A stretch of DNA of 15,769 nucleotides from Paraglomus occultum (taxonomy: Eukaryota; Glomeromycota; Glomeromycetes; Paraglomerales; Paraglomeraceae): contig CAJVPJ010000840.1 of the NCBI GenBank assembly GCA_910592205.1, positions 1-15,769 of the forward strand. The letters are read 5' to 3'. Shown here in pieces: positions 1 to 8,930 of the stretch. Each line of letters begins with the position of its first letter. Position 1 is the first letter of the stretch. The position numbers were made by a program, and so were the translations under genes. The notes beneath the pieces were generated by a model. That model saw only the letters and a list, made by a program, of their open reading frames with translations, did no database searches and was not told where the DNA came from.

Positions 1-201
1 TAAAATTATAAAAAAAAAAAAAAATAATTGAAATAAAAAACAATTTTCGGGGTTGGCGTTTTTTTTTTTTCTTCCTCTCCCCCCCCCCCCCCCCCCCCCC
101 CCCCCACCTCTTCAAAGATATACCAGTTTTCAGTAAACCAAAAGCTTCATCATCTAGTACAATTTGAGCCGGGGAAAGGTTGCCCATGTGGCCAAAAATA
201 A
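1..201. repeat. A-rich, T-rich and C27 homopolymer block at the window edge
   Basis: The first 60 bases are A-rich, followed by a T run and then an uninterrupted run of 27 C at 79-105. The minus strand is therefore G27, which can form stacked G-quadruplexes, with an i-motif on the C strand. I see no gene here. The exact run length may be unreliable because such runs are hard to sequence. Confidence 0.85.
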
Positions 202-561
202 AAGCTCTCTATCAACAATCGCATCAGTGACGAGATGTCGATAATTGGAATTGGACAACAGCGTGACATTTCTGGTTCATTGGGTTCAATTTTATTCAAT
301 TCTTGCAATCACCTTGAGCAGTTTTTTAAGCAAGATGAACAGTTTCGGACTGGGGAACAGATCGATCTTGGGATTAGTATGCTACTTTAACGGTTGATGA
401 TACATGCTATCGGAATACGATCGTCTCCAACCAATGCTCGGGACAATCATGAACTACGCGGAACGTCTCTGAAATCGACGGGAACAAACGTAACATCATT
501 GTGCACAAGGTCCAACATCAAGCTAGGCGTTCTCAAAAAAGGAGAGCCGACCAACTGAAAA
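202..561 (+). pseudogene. Coding-like relic, unidentified, ends at a good splice donor
   Basis: Frame 1 is open from 202 to 387 and contains an ATG at 235 (peptide begins MSIIGIGQQRDISG). It hits a TAA at 388-390. The next frame is then open from about 384, with a TGA at 450-452, and continues to 561 with a basic, hydrophilic, helix-like peptide containing KRNIIVHKVQHQARRSQKRR. That stretch ends exactly at a canonical GTAAGT donor (562-567). The block is richer in G and C than its flanks. Shifting by one base near 381 joins the first two pieces. I do not recognise the protein. It may be an old exon now broken, or chance; no function is claimed. Confidence 0.3.
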
Positions 562-567
562 GTAAGT

Positions 568-1119
568 TCCTCGCCCCGCCGAAAAACTTTTTCACACGCA
601 TCATAATATAAGACGCAATAGATCTCTTTTTCGCAATTTTTTTTTAATATCCGTTTCCGTAGCCTCCCCCCCGTTCACCTGCCTTGTATTGACTAACAAA
701 ATAAGTTACATGTCATGCTATCGGAAAACAATGGTTAAATAAACTCATTGTATATCATTTAAAACGTCTTGTTAGCAAGTGTATTTTGTTAAACCGCTTT
801 GGTCATATGATGGGTCCTTCATGTGTGAGAACATAATAAAGCCCTTGTTCATTATTTCATGATCTTTGCTGTCCTTGATCTTTACCCAACCCTCCTCCAA
901 ATCGAGTAATAATTTCAAGGTTTTAGAGCCGGACAGAGTTTTTGAAAATATACCATAAGCGGAAGGTTGCCGAATTTTGCAATAACGTTTCGAAATATTC
1001 GTTTGTGCGATGACGTGCGCAAACTGAGACTCGCACTAAACCATTATCATCGCTCTTAGTATGCACAAACAGCCAATAAAATTGTTCGTCCGACCCATGT
1101 AATTTAGGAAAACTGTTGA
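568..1119. other. Stretch without an intact gene
   Basis: This stretch is AT-rich with T and C runs (for example 638-672). An AATAAA-like motif lies near 834-840. Around 951-1007 a short plus-strand peptide-like stretch is open (contains HKRKVAEFCNNVSKYSFV), but it is bounded by stops. No complete gene or RNA gene was recognised. Confidence 0.5.
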
Positions 1120-1464
1120 CAAACTAAAATTTTTTTCTACAATAAGCGTCACGTGATAAACTGTGACTTTTTTTCTTCTGATGGGCGTAAAAAAAATCTC
1201 GAGGGATATGGATCAGATAATGTAATTTTCACTGATCGTGCAGATACTTTTACGGATATTATTTCTAAAACAATCACATTGTACCACCCTTCCGACCCTT
1301 GTGTCTTTGTTGATGAACTGCTCAGCCCATGTGAATTAACATTACTTCCACGATAGCTACGGTCATGATTTACCAAACGGTTTCCAGCAATGCATGCAGA
1401 TTTTGAGATATATCGTGATGAGAACATTAGCAAACATGAGAGAAAAACTTTTGATAACCTTTAG
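1120..1464 (+). pseudogene. Coding-like relic with two in-frame stops, unidentified
   Basis: One plus-strand frame runs from 1120 to 1461 with stops only at 1354-1356 (TAG) and 1366-1368 (TGA), ending at TAG 1462-1464. The first part reads as a plausible soluble protein segment (contains GSDNVIFTDRADTFTDIISK and PSDPCVFVDELLSPCELTLL). The second, after an ATG at 1390, contains DFEIYRDENISKHERK. Many codons have the purine-any-pyrimidine pattern typical of coding DNA. No good GT-AG intron removes the two stops. The opposite strand is also open across 1149-1433, which weakens the case. I do not recognise a family. Confidence 0.3.
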
Positions 1465-1672
1465 GGTGAATAATCGCATGGACGGTACGACGACCGGTTC
1501 TTTGTCTCATTGTTTCAATGCACACACCCCCACCTCCCGAGAATGCAAATATGGATCGAAGAATAACGAAGAGGAAGAAAAAAAAAAAGTACGTCGAATG
1601 CAATTGGGCGTGATACCATAAAATTGAATTTTTTCTATTTCGATTAATATTTTAGGTATTAAACAATATTAA
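1465..1672. other. Short stretch with no supported feature
   Basis: An open plus-strand frame continues to 1621, but it is low complexity (runs of GAA and A) and I do not support it as a gene. The rest is AT-rich. Confidence 0.4.
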
Positions 1673-2248
1673 ACCCATGCGGGTGGCGTTAGTTTACACG
1701 TATTACATGTTATCAAACAAAAAAGGGGGGAGAGTGAGTGGAGTAAGCTCGCGAATGTTATTAGTTTGGTCAGCACGTTCATAATGACATCGTTCTTATT
1801 AATTCATATCGTAAGCTTGCATACATCGACTTTGCATCACAAACTGTTTGTTTTAAATGATATTGATCGACGAATGTCTTACTTTCCGTGGACAAATCGT
1901 GATCATCCGTGATTTATAATTGAACGGAAAGCTGCAGGTTCAACACTCGAGGAAAGGAGATTAATAATAAAAAGCATCACTGCAAATAGATTTCTTTTGA
2001 ACATATGTGATTTTTTTTTTAAAATTATTGAAACTGAAACTATCCAAGTCTGGGCAAAGGTGGCCTGTCAGTTACCCGATGACACATTCTTGTTTATCAT
2101 AGTGCGTTATGCTTGTCTTCTTTGCGTTAATACCTTTTGTTTCATGGGAAAATCGCACAGTCCTCTTTGTGCCCCATATAATACCCATTTTTTCAAAATT
2201 CCCATCTTTTTTATTTTTTTCCCTTCCTACTTCCTTTCCCATTTCTGA
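1673..2248 (+). pseudogene. 576-nt frame with a single stop, directly upstream of the hydrolase
   Basis: From 1673 to 2245 one plus-strand frame contains a single stop, TGA at 1910-1912, and ends at TGA 2246-2248. At this base composition roughly a dozen stops would be expected. Peptide pieces such as DIDRRMSYFPWTNRDHP before the stop and ERKAAGSTLEERRLIIKSIT after it look coding-like. From about 2140 the frame runs into the T- and C-rich leader of the hydrolase, where openness is a trivial result of composition. It is not in frame with the hydrolase ATG at 2251. Unidentified; it could be an old exon relic or chance. Confidence 0.28.
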
Positions 2249-2250
2249 AA
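2175..2250 (+). promoter_or_regulatory. TATA-like box and pyrimidine-rich leader of the hydrolase gene
   Basis: A TATA-like CATATAATAC lies at 2175-2184, about 70 bases before the ATG. It is followed by a C/T-dominated stretch at 2186-2245, a common arrangement at fungal promoters and leaders. The start context is AAAATGG, with A at -3 and G at +4. The promoter role is inferred from position and composition only. Confidence 0.4.
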
Positions 2251-5200
2251 ATGGTTGAATCTATAGAAATCCGACATGAAGACAAGACCTTGCCAGGCGA
2301 CTTTTACTCACCCACAAAGAGAAATGCCGGCATAGTCATATTCGTTCATGGATCAGGATCATCGAGATTCAGTCCAAGGTTTGTAGAATATAATAGCGAG
2401 TTGAATGACACGTGCATAACGGGTTGGAGTGGTTTTTTTTTTTGGAGTGAGAAAAAAATTTTTTTTTCTCTTTCCCTTCGAGGCGGGGTTGCATGTTTCT
2501 AATTTCATTGGTTGGCAATGTTCATTTAACCTTTGCTTGGAAAATGTAAAAGTATAAACATGGTTTGATTTGTCCGTTTTGCTCGATCACCCCATTCTTT
2601 GAGGGATTGGCAGAGTTGCCACAATGCATTTGTGTTAGGTTATTAATTTTTAATATGTTCGATTCATTCATTATTCTGTTTTTTTCTACTATTTTTTTTT
2701 CTTTGCGTGCAAGAACAATATAGAATACTTGTTTGTCGACAAGAATGTTGGGAGGAAAAATTTTCAAGTCACACAAACTGATAGCGATTGGGGGGTCTGA
2801 GCACTAGCAGAAGACAATTAATGTTTCTAATTCAACGACTGATAATACTATTATAGAATTGAGCTTGTATATTTAATTAATGAAATGTGTGTTTATATAT
2901 ATTTTGTATTCAGGTCGAAGAACAAAGAACTTTTTTTTTTTTTTTCGGTTGACAAGTGGGGGAAAGGAGAGAGATGTCAAACAATGCCTTTTACTTTTAT
3001 TTTTTTTTTACAAACGTCAAACCGTTGAATATAATCGGCTGACCCTAATTGTCTGCATTCTTTCCCCCAACCCCAAAATCTTGCATCATGTCTTATACAT
3101 TCTAATATTCTAAACGTTCTTATGCGGTTAAATCAGAAACCAGTAAGTTGTTTTTACATTTGCCACAGAACAATTCGATCATGTTCCGCCATTCTGTTGC
3201 TTCGTTACACCACTCTTGCTGTCAATATTTACCTTGTTGACAATGTTGTTGTTGTCCTCCCTCCCTCCCTCCCTCCCCCCCATCAGATTTGTGGCGGAAG
3301 TCTTGCGGTCTCGGGGAGTCGGTATGTTTTTACTCGATCTGCTGACACCTCAAGAAGAGGCCATCGATGAAAGTACCAGACATCTCAGGTTTGATATTGG
3401 TATGCGATGAAAAAAGAAGGGCCGGGCGCAGTGGTAAATGTGAAAACGGTTGGGGAGAGGGAGAAATGGGATGGATGGAGGCGTATATTTCGATATACCG
3501 TTTATATTGTTACAAAACCATACATGTATGTCGATGTGTGTGTATACTGATCGGGCGGATCTACGATTTTTACTTGTTTTCATACAATGCATATTGACAT
3601 TCTATTGTTTTCGACTCTACGGAAAAGTCTGGTAACAAACCTTGTGTAGGACGTCAGATAAAATTAAGCATTGGGGTATCAGATATTATGTATACTTTGT
3701 AAGACAGCAGTCTGGCTATTACTTGTTCAGATGTCATTGGATGAATTCAAAGTGTACATACGATAAAGAAATTACGGAAGCACAGCTATACAATCAAATG
3801 AAACGCTCTTTTTTATTAGTACCGTACCGGTCATTACATATTCATTGTCCCCTCTTTTTTTTTTTTTCTACAGAAATGTTGTCGCAGAGAGTAGCTTCTG
3901 CTATCGACTATTTCGCTCAAGACAATAGGACGCAAGGTCTTCCGATTGGGCTATTTGGGGTTAGTTTGAGTTTGAGCTGGGGGGTGTGATGTGCTTTATG
4001 TGTGTTGTGTTCTGTGTTGGGTTGTGCTGGGTTGTGTGCTGGGTTGTGTGTTGGGTTGTGTGTAGTGTGCTGTGCGCTGTGTTATGTTATTATGTTATAT
4101 GCGTTATGTTGTTATTGAGTACTGTTATTTTATGTATGCTGTATATGCTTTCGTTTTACGCCATTGTTCGTAGGAAAACTATCACTTTATGTACACTAGA
4201 CCATTTTCGAATGTGTAATGACATTATTTATACATATGATAGTCTAAAAATGTTGTTATCTTTTATTTGTATAACCGTGATGAGAATGAGAATCTTTTTA
4301 AAAAAGTATTATATTATATTGCAGGCATCTACCGGAGGCGGAGGTATAGTAAAAAGTATTATTACCTAACCGTACATCTAATGCAGTGTCATTGTATATA
4401 ATACCAAACTGGTGTATAGTATTAAACTTTTTCTGCATTTTAATGTACAAATCTTTTACTAATACGTTCTTTCTCCACTACGTAATAGCTGCATTACTTA
4501 CAGCGTCTCTCCGTCCAAACCAAACGGCTACAGTTGTTTCCCGCGGCGGTCGTCCTGATCTCGTTCCCGTACCGGTCCTCCAGTCGATTAGCACACCGAC
4601 CCTTTTCGTCGTGGGCAGCAAAGATACAGTTGTGCTGGAATTGAATAATCAGGCATTGAATGCACTGGGAAGCAAAGAAAAAAGGTTACAAATGGTTGAG
4701 GGAGCAACGCATTTATTTGAAGAAAAGGGTACAGTATATGTTGGGTTGTTTAGGTTGGGTTGTTTATGTTGGGTTGTTTATGTTGGGTTGTTTAGGTTCG
4801 GTTGAGAGTTGTCTATTTTTTGTTTGTGGGATATGCAGAATTCGGTGAATGAATGTTCTATAAATGTGGCTGTGATATGGTGAGAAGAAATCTAGCTTTT
4901 TTTTTTTAACCTCCCTTCATGTCTGTATATGTACGATTTTTGTGGGGGAGGGACGGGGGAGTGGGGAATGAAAAGAAAGTAATTGATGACCAACGAACTG
5001 ACGCGTGCTGAGAAAAATGAGGGAAAATTTTTTGTTTTTATATGTGCTATGTTTGTTTGTTTCTCTCCTTTAGCCCGTACTCTTGTAAGAAGTAGAAGTT
5101 GTAATAACGATGATTATGCAATGGCAGATCGTAATAATGGCAACGATGGTAGTACTGATGGTTACAAATCAATTTCGTAGGGAAAGGATGTTCATCTGTT

Positions 5201-5718
5201 GTGGGGTAATACACTGACAGCGGGAGGAGAAGGAAAAAAAAAAGATAACATCCAGATAACAAATATCTAATTAAGAAGTATCGTCCAAGGGGGGATGACA
5301 GGATGTACAGCTCAACTATTATTTGACGCAGTTACCACTCCACTCGGTTCGCCCATTCGGTTGCCAATCTATTCTCGCACAATCCCTCCCTCATTCCCCC
5401 CAAATATCGTCATTCACCGGTTGTGTCATGCATTGGGCGGCAGATTGTGTTTTGGTGTGGGGATAAATACAGGATTAGGTTATGCTGTAGTATTACATGA
5501 CATCTAAACTATCTATCGTCTCTCGGTTGGATATGTTTGTCGTATCTTTTGATTGATTAAGCATGTTCATTAATAAGACTTTTTCTCCCCCCCCCCTTTC
5601 ACCTCTCCTGCCCTATCCTACCCTACTCCCCCCCCCTTATTCAGGATGTTTGGAAAAAGTGGCAGAGATTACTGCAGATTGGATGGAGAAATATCTGGTT
5701 AGAAAAGAAGATTTGTGA
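2251..5718 (+). CDS. Alpha/beta hydrolase, dienelactone hydrolase type, seven exons, 221 aa
   Basis: Exons: 2251-2378, 3137-3142, 3287-3399, 3874-3959, 4325-4343, 4489-4728 and 5645-5718. They join to 666 nt with no frame break, ending at TGA 5716-5718. All introns are GT-AG (758, 144, 474, 365, 145 and 916 nt). The protein resembles the small cytosolic hydrolases that in bacteria occur alone or fused to a predicted phosphoribosyltransferase. Visible marks: HGSGSSRFSPRNQFVAEVL (residues 34-52), LLTPQEEAIDE, the nucleophile elbow G-A-S-T-G with Ser113, SRGGRPD (135-141), GSKD with Asp163, and GATHLFEE with His192, giving a complete Ser-Asp-His triad. The protein has no signal peptide and its length is normal for a single-domain member. 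Substrate is unknown; ester or lactone hydrolysis is inferred from the fold. The start is the first ATG of exon 1 and fits the family N-terminus. Confidence 0.92.
3256..3280. repeat. CCCT-type tract in hydrolase intron 2
   Basis: A run of CCTC/CTCC repeats ending in six C forms the polypyrimidine tract in front of the acceptor at 3286. The minus strand has at least four runs of three or more G separated by single A, a canonical G-quadruplex pattern. Confidence 0.8.
4016..4064 (+). repeat. Four copies of TGGGTTGTG in hydrolase intron 4
   Basis: The motif TGGGTTGTG recurs four times at 10-12 base spacing, inside a wider G/T-only region (about 3990-4100) of intron 4. Confidence 0.85.
4738..4803 (+). 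repeat. 14-bp minisatellite, four copies, in hydrolase intron 6
   Basis: The unit is TTGGGTTGTTTATG, with G for T at position 13 in the first and last copies. It begins within ten bases of the intron 6 donor (GTACAG at 4729). The core TGGGTTGT is shared with the repeat in intron 4. Confidence 0.85.
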
Positions 5719-6560
5719 AAAGGGTCAAAGGCAAGTATCGAAATAAGCTAGCTTTTTTTTTCTCGACTCTCCGAATACAAGAGTGTTTATTTTATACGCA
5801 TTGTCGATGCGGACAATTTTTTCAATGCACTAAATGGAGACTTATTTATTATATGATATGATATCTAGTTGCATATGTAGTGATTATCTAATGCGCAATG
5901 ACTCATTGAATTGTCCATCTTTATCTACTTGATTTATTGAACAATCTGGTTTCACTATTGACATAATCGAGTTTAGAGCAGAAGGTTTGATGGGGGGTGA
6001 GGAGGGGAGGGGATAGGATGGGATGGGAGGGGATGGGAGGGGTGGGGGGGTAACGTCTCCGAATGTATCGAAAATTTGACAATGAATGCAACTAAACGTA
6101 TATGTGATGAATGAATGAACGATTTTGGGGGAGGACAAGGTGATTACAAAAAGTGATATATGACAGAAAGTGATACATACAGTTTGAGTGATATATGCAG
6201 GACTGGATAGGGATAATAATTTTGTCGACTGTAAAAAAAGAAAATCCGTTATACGGTAAAAGCCGTACCTGCAAATCACAAGCTACATATCGCATCATAC
6301 TATACACCCCGTCTTCCATCTCTCCCCTCTCCATTCTTCCTCCTTCCAAGCAAAAAAAAAAAAAAGTTCACCCTTGCTATTATCCATTATCTGCTGCTTC
6401 ACAGTAGTACAATAAGGGTTCATCCGACTAGCAGGAAAATTGAAGGGCGTATTTTGTGAACTAGTATCCTTTCGGCGTTGTGTGTACGTGTATGCTAAAT
6501 AAAGTAACTTTGAGGCGGTGACTGTTTATATGTGGCTTAATATAATTGTGATAAGTGGGT
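5719..6560. other. Region 3' of the hydrolase gene, no further gene seen
   Basis: AT-rich sequence that must contain the hydrolase 3' end. A full AATAAA occurs only at 6498-6503, far from the stop codon, so the real cleavage site is not obvious. The only striking element is the G-rich tract at 5992-6050, listed separately. Open frames here are short and compositional. Confidence 0.5.
5992..6050 (+). repeat. G-rich tract with quadruplex potential
   Basis: About 59 bases made almost wholly of G with scattered A and T, containing about ten G runs of three or more separated by loops of about one to seven bases. It lies about 275 bases past the hydrolase stop, on the coding strand, so it could be transcribed in the 3' region. 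Confidence 0.85.
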
Positions 6561-6632
6561 ATGTATTGTATGTATCGTATGTATCGTACGTATTGTATGT
6601 ATTGTATGTATTGTATGTATTGTATGTATTGT
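6561..6632 (+). repeat. 9-bp tandem repeat, eight copies
   Basis: The unit is ATGTATTGT, with copies 2-4 carrying one change each (ATGTATCGT twice, ACGTATTGT once). It is followed by about three GTAG units. Its period is a multiple of three, which keeps an open frame on the minus strand; that frame is not a gene. Confidence 0.9.
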
Positions 6633-7300
6633 ATGTAGGTAGGTAGGTTATCGTCATGTAGGTATGATAAGTGATTTATGAGGAGGAAAAAAAAGCGGTA
6701 GGTTTTTTGTTTGGGTGTGTGACTGTGATAAGAGAGTAAATATAATTTTATACTATTTATCATCGGTTTGTGAATAATCTCATCTCATCTGTGACAGATT
6801 GACTCTCACACTCTATTCTTTTTCCCTTTCAACAATCAAGAGACGGCCAAGTAAGTGCATGCAGGCGTCGATGCTACATATCGCATTTAGTCAAATTGGT
6901 ATGTTATATAGTACTAATACTGTATATATGAAATGAATAGAGAAGCAGATAAGAAAAAGACTCCTTGAAACATAAACAGGGCTGAGAGAGAATGTAAAGT
7001 GATGAGATATCTATAACGATTTCAAATATACATGTGTGCAATCTTTTATAACATTTTGGTTTAATCGTATAAGCAAGCTGTCAAAAAATTGTTTGTTTTT
7101 TTTTAAGATTTAATCCGGAGACAATCGATCTCTAGACAATCCTGAGAAATTCCCAAGCTGTACGATGATAGTCATCCATTCATCATCCTCTTATTTTCCT
7201 TCTGCATTCGATATTACAAAGATTCTTTGACGTGTGTGGTGTGACGACATACGCGTAGGAACTTTTTAATTTTGGGGGATTCACTTTTTTTTTTTTGTAT

Positions 7301-7334
7301 AGAGAAAGAGAGAGAGAGAGAGATGGAGAGAGAA
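7301..7334 (+). repeat. GA microsatellite
   Basis: Purine-only AG repeat with a few interruptions (AAAG, ATGG). Confidence 0.85.
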
Positions 7335-7370
7335 TCGGAAGAATACACACATGTGTACCTGTGTATTGCC

Positions 7371-7424
7371 GTATATGTGTGTATGTGTGTATGTGTGTAT
7401 GTGTGTATGTGTGTGTGTGTGTGT
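7371..7424 (+). repeat. GTATGTGT/GT microsatellite
   Basis: About four 8-bp units GTATGTGT followed by a pure GT run. Confidence 0.9.
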
Positions 7425-7788
7425 CATTCAAGAGATGCGATACGATATACCATCTATATACGTAAACTGTTTCATACATTCATTATTTATATGTATCAAA
7501 CATTGAGTCATATTTCTTTTGGGTTTGATCCTGTCAGTTTGTTTGTTTATTTCTTACACAAATCTCTCTATTTGGATACGATTCTAGTGCGCCTCATACT
7601 TTTCCCTCTGCTTCTCCTCTGTCTCCCCTCGCACCTCTGCTGTAAATGGAGAGAGAGAAAGGAAATAATTAGAATGGACTTTCAGGTTTCAAACATGCGG
7701 ATTTCCGTTTAATCCGTGTATGTATTTTTTACAGTTTTTTTTTTGTTTCAGAATATACTTTATATTAAATGCCCGCGTTATAATAAAA

Positions 7789-7844
7789 GTTGTTGCTGTT
7801 GTTGTTGCTGCTGTTGTTGTTACTGCTGTTGCTGTTGTTGCTGT
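7789..7844 (+). repeat. GTT/GCT trinucleotide tract
   Basis: Alternating GTT and GCT triplets with one interruption (ACT). In one frame it would encode a valine/alanine run, but there is no gene context. Confidence 0.85.
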
Positions 7845-8311
7845 AATACATACATATATTTACAAAGTTTTGACGGCTGATTGCAGGGGGGGCATGCGGT
7901 TGACGTAATTATATCAGATAACTGGGAAGTGCTGTGATACACAAGCTAATGTGGAGAAAATTAATGTTGGGCGATAAAGATGTTATTTAATAATTTACAC
8001 ATGTCAGTATAAATTGTCTCTTTTTTTTTTTTACTTGCATCTGATATGAAATGTTATATACTTTGTAATGAAACGAGTTATGAGCAAAATCTTGCAATGA
8101 TTATTATAGCTATAATTTGCAGTAACTAATAATACTAACCCCAAACACATACCAACATTTCTAGTCATGAGATCAGAGCATAACATCATCGTTATATAAA
8201 TAGTTATTTATTCGGTCATTATCCTTTTTTCTTCCTTTTTTTTAAACAAGAATAGAAGCACACTGTATTAAATGCTTTTTTTTTTACTTTGATTCTATGG
8301 AAATGGCTTAG

Positions 8312-8335
8312 TGTAACTCGCCTTGTAACTCGCCT
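8312..8335 (+). repeat. Perfect 12-bp tandem duplication
   Basis: TGTAACTCGCCT occurs twice back to back. Confidence 0.9.
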
Positions 8336-8430
8336 ATTCATAATAAGAGTTTAGAATAAACATGTCCAACATAAATTGTATTTCATTAATGTAATTAATT
8401 CATTGATTGTCATCTACAAATACAAATATT

Positions 8431-8930
8431 AGTATTGCCGAAGCACCAAACCACACCCAATATACACAAATATAATAAACATCCACTAAAGTACACACCT
8501 ATTTCTTTCCGCACCCCCTGTTGGCTAATCCCCCCTCCCCATAACGCACCCCCCCCCCTCCCTGTAAAGAATTTTTCTTATATACTTGTCATCCCTATTA
8601 ACCAACTTTTTCCAACTCCGACCTTTTCTCTGTCTTGGGAAACAGAATTTATACAAGAACATAAACAATTAAAAAGGTCGAGGAAACAAAACCCCCACAA
8701 CCAAAACAGAACGACCCAAAGACTGAACAACTAGTCTGATAACGACAAACAACCACTCTTCACTCGGTCAAACAACGCAAACAAAGAAGAAACTACAACA
8801 ACAACAACAACAACAAAACAACAACCCCTATTATCTCTACTTAATACTTATAACGCGTCACTCCGCCAAACGAAAGAAACTATTATATCAACAATCATTC
8901 TCCAACTCTTCTAACTCTGTATAAAGAATA
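8431..8930 (+). promoter_or_regulatory. A/C-rich, G-poor upstream region of nudE
   Basis: The plus strand is dominated by A and C with few G, includes C runs near 8529-8562 and an ACA/CAA repeat at about 8795-8825, and leads directly to the nudE ATG. An open frame at 8435-8734 begins with TTG and lacks any domain, so I treat it as a result of composition. A promoter or leader role is inferred from position; no clear TATA box was seen. Confidence 0.4.

Larger units (their letters stand above)
6633..8430. other. Intergenic region rich in microsatellites, no gene recognised
   Basis: Contains a GA tract (7301-7334), a GTATGTGT/GT tract (7371-7424), a GTT/GCT tract (7789-7844), T runs, and a 12-bp tandem duplication (8312-8335). 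Open frames over 60 codons here run through the repeats and lack any recognisable domain. I saw no tRNA, rRNA or other structured RNA. Confidence 0.55.

Noticed and set aside
393-475. Possible C/D box snoRNA (TGATGA near 394, CTGA near 470)
   Set aside because: No terminal stem and no second pair of boxes; the motifs are short and expected by chance.
1149-1433. 94-codon minus-strand open frame opposite the 1120-1464 relic
   Set aside because: Overlaps the plus-strand frame, which has the better codon pattern; it may simply mirror it. Neither is recognised, so I kept only the plus-strand reading.
3418-3435. Resemblance of GGGCCGGGCGCAGTGG to the start of a primate Alu element
   Set aside because: Only about 16 bases match and the following sequence is unrelated; coincidence in a fungal intron.
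3986-4369. 127-codon open frame in hydrolase intron 4
   Set aside because: Built from the GT-rich repeat (Cys, Val and Trp repeats) and overlaps exon 5 in another frame.
7272-7712. 146-codon open frame across the GA and GT repeats
   Set aside because: Open only because the repeats lack stops; the remainder is hydrophobic T-rich translation without a domain.
8435-8734. 99-codon plus-strand open frame just before nudE
   Set aside because: Starts with TTG, rich in Pro, Asn, Thr and Gln as expected from A/C-rich DNA, and has no domain. Better explained as the leader region.
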